Assembly (NCBI GenBank): GCA_033064195.1
Contig: JARBJD010000656.1
Span: 1-25,671 of the forward strand
Direction: 5' to 3'
Length of the DNA stretch: 25,671 bases
DNA from: Blattamonas nauphoetae
Lineage: Eukaryota > Preaxostyla > Oxymonadida
Part shown: positions 16,655 to 25,671 of the stretch, in pieces
Layout: the number at the start of each line of letters is the position of its first letter
How positions within the stretch are numbered: the first letter of the stretch is position 1
Made by a program: the position numbers and the translations under genes
Notes under the pieces: generated by a model
Told to the model about the DNA's origin: nothing
The model's input: only the letters and a program-made list of their open reading frames with translations
The model's database searches: none

Positions 16655-18300
16655 ATAGTTGACTTATTTTTGTCGTCATTTTTTGGTGTTTTTCCCTTTT
16701 TTACCTCAAATCAAGAGAAACCAATGTGAGAACCGTTTCGAAAAATTCTGAAAACAATTCTAAAATCTCGGGGACACTGTCGGTCATCGATCAAGACAAT
16801 CCTGATGAAAATCGGTTGAGAATTCGTCGAGCTGCGTGCCGAACGTAGGTCGAAAAAGTGACGAAAAAGTCGATGTTCGGATTTCGCCACTATGAACACC
16901 TTTATGTCTCAAATTGTGTTCAAACACGTTCTAAAATTACGAAATTGATGTTGATAGGTGAAATTTTAGGAAAAAAGCACTTTTGAAAAAAAAGTTTGAT
17001 CCGACCCCACAACATATTTTGAAAATGACAAAATTTTTAAGGAGGAGAAAGTGACGTCTCGCTCTTCTCCTACACGTCACTTTTCGCCCTCTGATGGTCT
17101 CCGTAGGTGTCAAATCGCTAGTTGACAGGTATTCGCGTCATTCGGTTCTGACGATCCTCGACACACGATCGTTTTCACAATTTTTTGTCAATTTTCATTT
17201 CTCATTGATTTCACGTCAACCACTTCACAATTACACTCAAGCGACGCTTTTTTGAGAATTCTGGTTGTACTCCACCTATAGTTCACTTTTTATGGACGGT
17301 TCTTCGATCACACCTCTGACGACACACTTGCACCAACATTTTGACACTATGGATTTTTTAATCTGAATTTCGTCACAAATCCTTCTTTCTCGCGGTCTGA
17401 GTAAGGTGTGCTCAAATTTTGAGGAGATTTTGTCGGATAGTTCTTCCATAAAGTCACATTTTCATGTTTTCACTTCACAACTTTTCACCGTTTTTGTCAC
17501 TTCAAAACCGACTGTAGTCCCTTTCATTTCATCACTTTCTCCCCCCATTTCACCTCGAATTAATTCATCATTCCTCTTCATTTTGCTCATATCACTTCCA
17601 TTTTGTGGGTCGTTCTCACTTCACTAGCACATCATTTTAGTCAACTTTTCATCAACTTTTTCACAAAAACAGAGTAAAAGAAAGCGAACCAAGCATGAAT
17701 GAAGTGGGCAAGTATGAAACTGAGAGGGAAATTGACGAACATGAAAACGGTGTGAAATGTGACACCAATAGTGAAAATTAGGTCTGTGTTCCGGTTTTTC
17801 TCTCTTAAAAAGAACAAAAATGATTCAAAAAGTATGTGAAATGTTGGATTTTTCGGAAAAATACCGAGATATGAAGTGAGCCGTTGAATGGCGGATCTCT
17901 GCAAAAGTCCGGAAAATCCAGAAAACGAGAATTAGTGTGTTGAATTGGAGAAAAGTTTCAGAGAAAGAACCATGAATGAAGTGGATATTCTGGGTAAACA
18001 ATGTAAAATCGAAGTCGGAAGTGAGGTGAAAATGAAAACATAACGAGTGAAAATGAAGTGACAATTCAATCAAAACGAGTGAAACAGAGCTGAAAAAGAA
18101 GAAAAGGAGAGTGACATACTCGTTTTTACATAAAAGTTCCGAGATCTGATGACGATCCTGAAACCCTGCATAACTCTGCAAAAGTTCGGAAAAAGTAAAA
18201 AACGGAGCATACCACGATGATCCTGAGCACCAGAGTAGTTATAGAAGCGAATAGAGAACCAATCTGAAATTGTCATTGAAATCAAAACTAAAAGTCAAGT

Positions 18301-20040
18301 CCGATTGACCAATTTCGTATCTTGTATTAAAAGGAATTTATGACATTTTGATGACATCAATATTTGGCCTAAATTCTAAAAATATGTCCAATATTTTGAC
18401 CTCGTGAAAAGTGTCATTTTTGAAGCAAATATTGACAACATTCGAAAAAATGTTGGCACTTTTTTGGTGTTTTTCCCTTTTTGACCACAAATCACTGAAA
18501 TCCAACATGATAACCATTTCGAAAAATTCTGAAAACAATTCTAAAATCTCGGGGACACTGTCGGTCCTCGATCAAGACAATCCTGATGAAAATCGGTTGA
18601 GAATTCGTCGAACTGTGTACCGAACTTAGGTCCAAAAAGTGACCAAAAAAGTCGATGTTCCGATTTTGCTACTATGAACTGCTTTATGGCTCAAATTGTG
18701 TTCAAACACGTTTAATTGTGACGGAAATCATTTTGAAAGGTAGGATTTTCGATAAAAGCACTTCTGAGATTTTGGTTTGATCCGACCCATTGAGGTTTTT
18801 CGCGTTTTTGAGATTTTTTTAGAAAAGGTATGGACGTTCGGGACTATGTCCTTTTGATCACTTTTCGTCGTCTTACGGTGTTTTGGGTGTGAAAGCGCTA
18901 GTTGGCGTCTTTTGTGTCATTCATCTCTGAAAACTTTTGACACCTCTACATTCGGACACTTTTCATGAATTTTCACATTTCACTACTTTCACTTCATTTA
19001 CTCCGTTATTACATCATTTTAACGAACATAAGTCGACGCGAGACGTATAGCGCATTTCCTTAGTTTCATTTTGTTGGTTCTTCACTTCACCGTTTTGACA
19101 ACTCTTTCTTCACAACTTGCACACTATTAGATTTTTTGCCCCGATTTTCACATATTGCACCTTCTTTCTCGTTGTTAGAGGAAGGTGTGCTCAAATTTTC
19201 AGAATTTTTGTCGGATAGTTGTCTCAAAATTTCACTTTTTGATTCGTCACTTCACAACTTTTGACCGTTTTGTCACTTCAAAACCGACTGTAGTCCCTTT
19301 CATTTCATCACTTTCTCCCCATTTCACCTCGAATTAATTCATCATTCCTCTTCATTTTGCTCATATCACTTCCATTTTGTGGGCCGTTCTCACTTCACTA
19401 GCACATCATTTTAGTCAAGTTTTCATCAACTTTTCACAAAACAGAGTAAAAGAAAGCGAACCAAGCATGAATGAAGTGGGCAAGTATGAAACTGAGAGGG
19501 AAATTGACGAACATGAAAACGGTGTGAAATGTGACACCAATAGTGAAAATGTCGCTTGTATTTAGGTTTTTCTCTTTAAAACAACAAAATGATTCAAAAA
19601 GTATGTGAAATGTTGGATTTTCCGGAAAAATACCGAGATAAGAAGTGAGCCGTTGAAAGTGAGATCTCTGCAAAAGTCCGGAAAACTCAGTAAACGGGAA
19701 TTAGTGTGTTGTATTCGAGAAAAAGTTACAGGAAAGAAACATGAATGAAGTGGTAAAAAGAGGAAACAATGAAAAACGAGGACTGAAGTGAGGTGAAAAT
19801 GAGATGGAAACGAATGAAAATGAGGTGACAAATCAATCAAAATCAGCTAAAACAAGAGTGAAATAAGAGAGAAATGAACTCGATATGGTGAAGAATACAT
19901 ACTTTTACCGAGATCTGAGACCGATCCTGAAACCCCGCATAACTCTGCAAAAGTTCGGAAAATCCAAAAAACGAAGCATACCATTATGATCCTACAGTTA
20001 CGGAGATTCCAAAACGCGAAGAATCAGAACAAAACGAGCA
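18301..20040. repeat. 1.77 kb tandem repeat, copy 2 (no insertion)
   Basis: Starts CCGATTGACCAATTTCG and follows copy 1 head-to-tail. It runs straight through the point where copy 1 has extra sequence (here about 18450). Similarity to copy 1 is uneven: moderate over most of its length but almost complete between about 19258 and 19548 (copy 1: 17482-17777), apart from small indels. That island straddles the switch from pyrimidine-rich to purine-rich sequence. Downstream it shares the GAAATGTTGGATTTTC and CTGCAAAAGTCCGGAAAA blocks. No gene is convincingly seen; short frames over the island are noted among the findings. Confidence 0.85.
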
Positions 20041-20130
20041 TAGTTGAGAAATGTGTGATCGAACCCATTGATCCTCGTTTCTGGTGAAAAATCCAAAACT
20101 GAGAAAACAACGAAAGTATTTTCATTTTGA

Positions 20131-20148
20131 ATTTTTAATTTGTATTAA
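20131..20148 (+). promoter_or_regulatory. T-rich promoter-like motif
   Basis: ATTTTTAATTTGTATTAA directly abuts the ATG at 20149. It is a variant of the TTTTTATTTTGTAGTAA stretch before the polymerase start at 20578. Confidence 0.45.
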
Positions 20149-20523
20149 ATGAATCCAACTGCGATGTACAAGGAAAGACGTAGAGTATGTTCAGAACAAG
20201 CATTAATTGAATCAATGAGAGAAGAGAACTGTTCGCTAGTCTCTGAGTATGTCAGAAATAATGTGCCGGTGACGTATGTTCATGAGGGAGTTGAATGGAG
20301 AATAAAACCAAAGTTGTGGAATCAAGGAAACAGACCTCACATTGCGAAACGTCGACACTATACTCAATCATTCGTTGAAAATGAACTGAAGAAATACAAT
20401 TGTGAACTCGTCGGTGAGTACACTAAAGTTCTAGTTCCATTCACATATCGAGAGATTGGCGGAAGTGAAGTGTTCAGAATTAGACTTGATGCATGGCTGA
20501 CTGCTAAGAAAAGCCCCACCTGA
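20149..20523 (+). CDS. Small basic protein with two tandem ~50-residue repeats (virus-like element)
   Basis: A 124-codon frame, whole as seen, from ATG 20149 to TGA. Two related units can be lined up. Unit 1 (about residues 18-65) has QALIESMREENCSLVSEYVR and VPVTYVHEGVEWRIKP. Unit 2 (about 73-122) has SFVENELKKYNCELVGEYTK and VPFTYREIGGSEVFRIR. The shared pattern is a helix, then NC-x-LV-x-EY, then VP-x-TY and a beta pair. This resembles small DNA-binding repeat domains found beside nucleases in large-virus genomes, but I cannot name the family. It lies 54 bases before the polymerase start with a similar promoter motif, suggesting joint expression and a role in DNA handling. Confidence 0.7.
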   Translation: MNPTAMYKERRRVCSEQALIESMREENCSLVSEYVRNNVPVTYVHEGVEWRIKPKLWNQGNRPHIAKRRHYTQSFVENELKKYNCELVGEYTKVLVPFTYREIGGSEVFRIRLDAWLTAKKSPT

Positions 20524-20560
20524 GAAAACAGAAAGAAACGCTCAACTTTTTTATTTTGGA

Positions 20561-20574
20561 TTTTTATTTTGTAG
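20561..20574 (+). promoter_or_regulatory. T-rich promoter-like motif before the polymerase gene
   Basis: TTTTTATTTTGTAG lies 3 bases before the ATG at 20578, almost identical to the motif at 832-845. It lies between the stop of the small repeat protein and the polymerase start. Confidence 0.5.
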
Positions 20575-20577
20575 TAA

Positions 20578-23500
20578 ATGACACTGCTAAAACCAATCAA
20601 AATAGAATTCAAGAAATTCGAGACCTCTTTCCGAGTACACAATTTCAATTTAGCGATGGTCGAATCTACAATCCCGACAGTAAAACTATCAACATCACAG
20701 ATCATTTCTCCTGAATATGCTTCAACACACAGATCTCGAGTTTCCACATCCAATAAAGAATCTCGATCTCAATCTCATTCCAGATTTTATTGAACAAGTG
20801 AAACTTCGACAACAGATGGCGTCAGAAGATCGACTTGCTCACCGAATGATCGTGGAAAACATGAAAGCAAATCCAAGAGTGAACAAAGATGAACTGAAAA
20901 AGCAAGTGTTCAGAATGACATGGAAACTGAAATCAATTGAGGAGAAGCTGATGGATCATTGGATGAAGAATCTGTTGATCATTCAAAAGAAAAATGAACA
21001 GATGGAGAAGAGAGAAGTGCAAACCTTTGATGGATTTGAAGAATGTAGAATACTTGCTGAACCACGAGACAAAGCAGCATTCAATTCTTGTCTCATGAAT
21101 GCACGAAGGAAGTTCAAAAAGAATGAAGTCGAGAAGGTTGAAGACAATGGAAAACCGTATCAGTTGTACTTCCACAATCATCTGAAAAATGTTGAAGAAA
21201 TCACAACCTTCATCAAAGCAGTGTTCGACAAAGAGAAGGATCATCCCTTCAAGATCAGTCTTGACTTTGGAAAGATTATTGAGAGGAAAGATAAAGATGA
21301 GACAACATACAAAGACTTCAGACCAGAATTAGAGAACACATCGAAGAGTTTTCCGACAGTGATCAGAAGTTCAGGAGACATCAACGAGTATACAAAATAT
21401 GCGATCAATCTGATCAAAGAATCTCAAGAGAGAACACTGATGGATACTAGGACAATGTACATTGCATTCCACTCCATTCTAGTTGCAGTCTATCGATTCC
21501 CAGTTGCAGGAAAAGCAAATGCCATTCTCACTGAACACATCAAAACGAGAAACGTTCGGTACATCGATTCTGAGTTCAACATTTGCTTCTTTCAAGCACT
21601 ACCGTTCCTCACTCTTCCTGAAGTTCATGATAAGAAGATATCAATCAATATGAGAAAGGTTGAAACAAAAAGATTGTTCGCAGAATCAATGAATCTGACC
21701 CACCTGAAGCCACATCAACTTGCTGAACATTTACGAAAATATCCTGGATTTGATATCGCTTGTGATTTGGAGAAAGCGATGCAAAGATTCAACATCACAG
21801 TTCACATTTACGAATACGACGAAGACAAGAAGAGGTATTTCCTCAGTCAATCGTATGTCAACGAAAATGACGATGCAAGAGTTCTCCCACTTCTAATGAT
21901 TCCACTGACAGCAACTCTCGTTCATGTGATGTTCATTGTTGATCCTGAGAAAATCCCTGGATACAAACTCTGCCCATATTGTCAATCAAGAGGATTCCAA
22001 GTGAAGGATTCTCACTTCAAGACGTACTACGAGAAGCATCTCAAAGAGTGCAAAGAACTTGATGGAAAACATGTGAAGAAGATCACTCTTGATAAGACGC
22101 CAAGACCATACGTTCCACATATTCTCAACAACAGAACGTTTGAGTTTCTGATGGCACACAAAAGACAACACGAATTCAAACCAACACATTTCTATATCAC
22201 ATACGATTTCGAAACGATGGAAGATCTCATTCTTGACAATCTATTCTCTGATGACAATACTCAACTGATCTCACATTTGAAACCCTTGTCAGTTGCATCA
22301 GCAATCAAAACAAAATCAGGTGTGAAGTCAATCTACTTTGATCTTCGAGATGGAAAAGACTTCGTGAAGCAATGGATTAGAGAACTCTTCAAATATGCAG
22401 AGACAGTACGAGAGGACAACTACTACGAAGACCCAGAGATTCCGTCACAAAATCAAGTCAGTGTTATCGGATTCAACAGTTCCAGATTTGACATCAATCT
22501 CATCTTTCGTGATCTCGTTGACAAGGATTGGAAAGTGGTGAGCTTCCTTGGATCAACAACCAAGTACAAACAAGTATTGATCAGACACGAGAAAACGCAA
22601 CAAGTGCTTCGATTCATAGACATGATGTCATACACAGGACCAATGACATTGGATAATGCAGTCAAAGCTTTTGAGGAAATACGACACTCCAGAAATCATT
22701 CTTTGCGTACGAATCATTTGATTCATCAGACTATGATACAGTACTAAGCAAACAAGAACCATTCTCCAAATATGAATTCTATTCGAGTCTGAACAACAGT
22801 GAAATGTCAGATAGTGATTTCCAAATATACCTCGACGATTGGAATAAGCAAGGATTCAAGAACAGATGGGAATATCTGAAATTCTACAACATCAGAGATG
22901 TCGAATGTATGATTGCACCGTTGGATACTCTGATTGCTCTGAACTTCCAATACAAAGTGGACATGTTGCACAATCTCTCATTGTCCGCCAATGCTTCTGC
23001 AATCAAGTATGCTTGTGCCTACAAGGACTTTGATATCGACGATGATTTCAATGGAGTGGATCAATCTGGAGAAATAAAATCACCAAACAATACTGGAAGT
23101 ACAAGGTTGCATCATACATTTATCAAGACCAGAAAGCTCATCGCAGTACTGATAAAAATGTCACTGAAGCAGATTACGATTGGTTTGTTCAAAAGTGCAA
23201 GAGAGTGCTATATCTGCAAGAGTCATTTCTCTCAAGCCGTACGACCAACATTGGACAGAATTGACAATTCGAAAGGACATTCAAAAGAGAACGTGAAGAT
23301 CTGCTGTGACTACTGCAACACCTACAAGTCAGACAAAGATGAGCATCTCACTCGATTGAGAATTCAACTGAAGAAGTATTGCATCTGGAAATCACTCCCA
23401 ATGACTCTGACACACGAGCAAACATACCACAAGTTGAGAGCAGCAGTAACTGGTGGATTATCGAATGTTCAACATCGCCAGAATATCAAAGACGTGACAC

Positions 23501-24921
23501 CGATCAATCACTTCAAGTATGAAGATGGAAGAGTTATCTCAAAAGATACAGAACACATCCTGACTCACGTCTGCGGTGTTGACTTTAATTCACTGTATCC
23601 AAGTGCATTCTCATCAATCAAGAACAAGAACAATCCATACACGAATCACAGAATGTACATGCCAGGACGATGCTTATTCACCGCAACAGGAGATAAAGAA
23701 TGTTGCAAGATTATCGAAGACAAGAATCAGAAGACACTGTTTGTTGCAGAACTGAAAGGACACATCGATGAAAAGTACATAAATGAGTTCATTAACTTCC
23801 CACCAATCTTCAGAAACATAGTGGTCAATACGACAGAAGAAAACATTGGAGAGAAGACTTATTCGTTGATGAAGAAACATGGATTGAAGACTGATGACAA
23901 ACAAAGAAAGCTGACCCAACTCTTGAGCACACACGATCAGTATATGTTCTTTTCGACGTACTATCTGTGGTTCCTCATCGACTATTGCCACTTCATCGTC
24001 GACGACATAAAGAGTGTGATGGTATTCTCGAGACATGCTGGATTTGAACCATTTGTGACCTCATTTATGAATGACAGAATAGAAGCAATGAAGGTTGGGA
24101 ACAAGGAAAGGAACAATTCTGTAAGACCAACTTGAATGGAAGTTGCGGATACGATGGAATGAACACTGAGAAGTACAACTCGATCACAATCTGCAACGAG
24201 AAGAGAACATACTTGAAACAGATGATGAAGGATTTGAAGCGACAAAGAGATCAATGAGGACAACTACATTGTGATTGAAGACAGAGAGAAAGCCTCGTGC
24301 AAAACATGCCTGCAAGAAGCAGTTTTCACACTCGACAATGCCAAGTTCTGGTATCTGAATTTCATCTACAATTTCATGTACAAGTGCCTCGACATGAACA
24401 AGGTTCACTTTTGTGAGGGAGATACAGACTCTGCATATTGGGCAATTAGTGGAGATCCAAATGCAGGAATTCATCAACAATTTGAACACGATATTGCTGA
24501 CAAAGAATTCTATGATGCACATAAATATGAATGGTTTCCCAACCTGAAAAGGAGTTGATGATGAGAAGAAGCTGTTGGGATTAGCAATTGAGAAGGAAGG
24601 TGAACAGATGATCTGTCTCGCACCCAAGTGTTACTCGCTCGATGAGAAATGCAAAATCAAAGGAGGTCATTAAAGAAAACAAACATCACGAGTGACGATT
24701 CCGTGAAGTGTCCTAATGGAGAGAAAACTGTGACTACAACACTGAACTTTCAGACGAGAAGAACCAATAGCGAAGGTGACAGAAATGGATTTGAAATAGC
24801 CAAAATACAACAGCAGAAACTCAGTCTCAGTGGAATCCATCTGAAGGCAATTGTACTTGAAAATGAATCGTGTCCTCCATTCATTCATGGACTGAAAGCA
24901 ACTGATTTTATATTTGAATAA
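20578..24921 (+). pseudogene. Polinton-type family-B DNA polymerase with HNH insert, decayed
   Basis: A protein-primed-type PolB fossil with roughly five or six breaks, otherwise easy to read, so probably young. In order it shows a long N-terminal extension of more than 400 residues. Within this is an OTU-like patch (NICFFQAL near 21580 and LVHVMFIVD near 21920) and a zinc-finger-like CPYC...H...H...C (21972-22050). Exonuclease motif I (ITYDFETMED, 22196-22225), motif II (GFNSSRFDINLI, 22464-22500) and motif III (YNIRDVE, near 22884) follow. An HNH nuclease module with CYIC, TLDRIDNSKGHSKENV and CDYCN lies at 23206-23330. Then come motif A (DFNSLYPSAF, near 23580), a TPR-type region (YYLWFLIDYC, near 23960), a motif B-like block (LNGSCGYDG, near 24133) and motif C (EGDTDSAYW, near 24418). 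Such enzymes replicate Polintons, adenoviruses and linear plasmids from a protein primer. Confidence 0.88.
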
Positions 24922-24927
24922 ACACAA

Positions 24928-24942
24928 ACTTTATTTTTGAAG
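24928..24942 (+). promoter_or_regulatory. T-rich promoter-like motif
   Basis: ACTTTATTTTTGAAG, two bases before the ATG at 24945, matches the motifs at 832-845 and 20561-20574 and marks the start of the next element gene. Confidence 0.45.
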
Positions 24943-24944
24943 AA

Positions 24945-25671
24945 ATGAATACACGACAGATTAATACTTTAGTGAATAGGTACTTCGGTGCACACAGCAT
25001 TCTAAAAGCAAAATAGTCGAAAAGAAATGGACTTTAACTAACGTTTTACCTGTCTATCATGGCGCTGATTCCAATGGACCATTTGATGGAAATGATGAAA
25101 CATACTTCGAGGATTGGTTCAATGGAGGTTTCTCTCCTGAATTATCACTACCTGATGGAAGAAGAGTAGTTCAACAATTGTAAGCAACTTCCAAGGAGTT
25201 CGTATTCGGGATTGCACGCTAAACTTGCATCGAAGCATATCAATTTTATCATCACGAGGTGAATCAGGAGTGAATTTTTCACCACGGATTAGAAGGCCTG
25301 CAGAGGCAAGACCAATACCAATTCCAGTGCAAAGACCAATAGCAATTCAATCTCCTGAAGACCAAGTTATTCCTGGACAGATGAGAAACTTGAAATCAAT
25401 GGGGTTTGAATATGAATATCCAATGAAGGAGAGGAGATTTGAAGAGGAGGATGATGATGTCATTATTCCCAATCCACCAATGTCAATCAGAACAACTGCG
25501 TCCAAACACCCTGTGAGAGAGATCAGACACTACGAACCAACTCTCCGCCCAGGAGGGCTCGAAGCCTGTAGCAAGACGACGCAACAAGTTCTCAAGTTGG
25601 CACATATGAAAGGAATGTTTGATCATCAACAGAGAAACGATTCAGAAGATGAACAGATCAAAGCTGAGAAC
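24945..25671 (+). pseudogene. Unidentified virus-like element gene, running off the window
   Basis: Starts MNTRQINTLVNRYFGAHS after a promoter-like motif. A glycine/aspartate-rich acidic segment follows (YHGADSNGPFDGNDETYFED). The last 0.5 kb reads a proline/arginine-rich disordered-looking part (RRPAEARPIPIPVQRPIAIQ), an acidic patch (RRFEEEDDDVIIPNPP) and a mixed-charge end that is still open at the window edge. It is broken, with a few breaks. Composition suggests a flexible structural or packaging-associated protein, but no family is recognised and its end lies outside the window. Confidence 0.4.

Larger units (their letters stand above)
15644..18250. repeat. 1.77 kb tandem repeat, copy 1 (with gene-bearing insertion)
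   Basis: Begins CCGATTGACCCAATTTTG and matches copy 2 (18301-20040) in two blocks: 15644 to about 15802, and about 16668-18250. The matching landmark GAAAACAATTCTAAAATCTC lies at 16750 here and at 18531 in copy 2, and the near-terminal GATCCTGAAACC at 18154 and 19923, giving offsets of 1781 and 1769. The 0.87 kb between the two blocks, with the 15875-16654 gene, is absent from copy 2. The left half is rich in TCACTTC/TTTCAC and the right half in GAAGTGA/GTGAAAA, so base polarity flips at about 17660. Not evidently coding. Confidence 0.85.

Noticed and set aside
17406-19840. Other short frames in the 1.77 kb repeats
   Set aside because: Most encode only Phe/Ser/Leu- or Lys/Glu-rich strings from biased composition and are not kept between the two copies.
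20717-24927. Minus-strand frames of 60-150 codons opposite the polymerase
   Set aside because: They are shadows of the polymerase reading; they show no motifs and overlap its catalytic blocks.
1-25671. tRNA or rRNA genes
   Set aside because: A few GGTTCGA-like strings occur (for example near 12648) but none sits in a cloverleaf; no rRNA-like sequence recognised.
1-25671. One complete Polinton spanning the window
   Set aside because: Fibre-type and polymerase remnants lie at opposite ends, but 18 kb of host-like genes, a transposase and satellites lie between. No integrase, packaging ATPase, protease or matching terminal repeats were recognised, so single-element status is unsupported.

Overview
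The window looks like nuclear DNA of a microbial eukaryote. It carries pieces of a Polinton/Maverick-type virus-like element, an IS630/Tc1-mariner (DD34E) transposase, large satellite and tandem repeats, and a GC-richer block with fragmentary host-like coding frames. The long element and transposase frames read with the standard genetic code. T-rich, TATA-like signals sit only a few bases upstream of several starts, so 5' leaders are very short, as in many metamonad protists. A metamonad such as an oxymonad is a guess from style, not a demonstrated assignment.

Layout. 1-2166: left virus-like remnant, with unidentified plus-strand gene remains (1-1263) and a convergent minus-strand fibre-type gene ending in an S74/endosialidase-type intramolecular chaperone domain. 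2379-3480: two tandem repeat families (about 230 bp and about 145 bp). 3628-3956: a small minus-strand coding-like stretch. About 4119-7085: a 3 kb pyrimidine/purine strand-asymmetric minisatellite in which all six frames are open. 7137-10957: GC-richer block with host-like coding strips, mostly on the minus strand but ambiguous in places. 11039-12598: an intact DD34E transposase gene on the minus strand with a 21 bp minisatellite upstream. 13057-14308: plus-strand host-like coding strips. 14723-15247: a 39 bp perfect palindrome and a 464 bp inverted-repeat unit. 15483-16654: two small genes with the T-rich promoter signal. 15644-20040: two tandem copies of a 1.77 kb non-coding repeat, the first carrying the extra gene segment. 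20149-25671: right virus-like remnant, with a small two-repeat protein, a family-B (protein-primed type) DNA polymerase with an HNH nuclease insert, and a further unidentified gene running off the window.

How it fits together. The polymerase, the small protein before it, the gene after it, one left-remnant gene and the two genes at 15.5-16.7 kb all start just after a similar T-rich motif. This suggests one expression programme and probably one element family, though whether the left and right remnants were ever one element cannot be decided here. The right remnant is decayed but keeps long readable stretches, so it looks relatively young. The DD34E transposase is the only long, clearly recognisable gene that appears whole. 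The GC-rich block is probably host sequence, but its genes could not be identified and may be spliced, decayed or affected by assembly errors.
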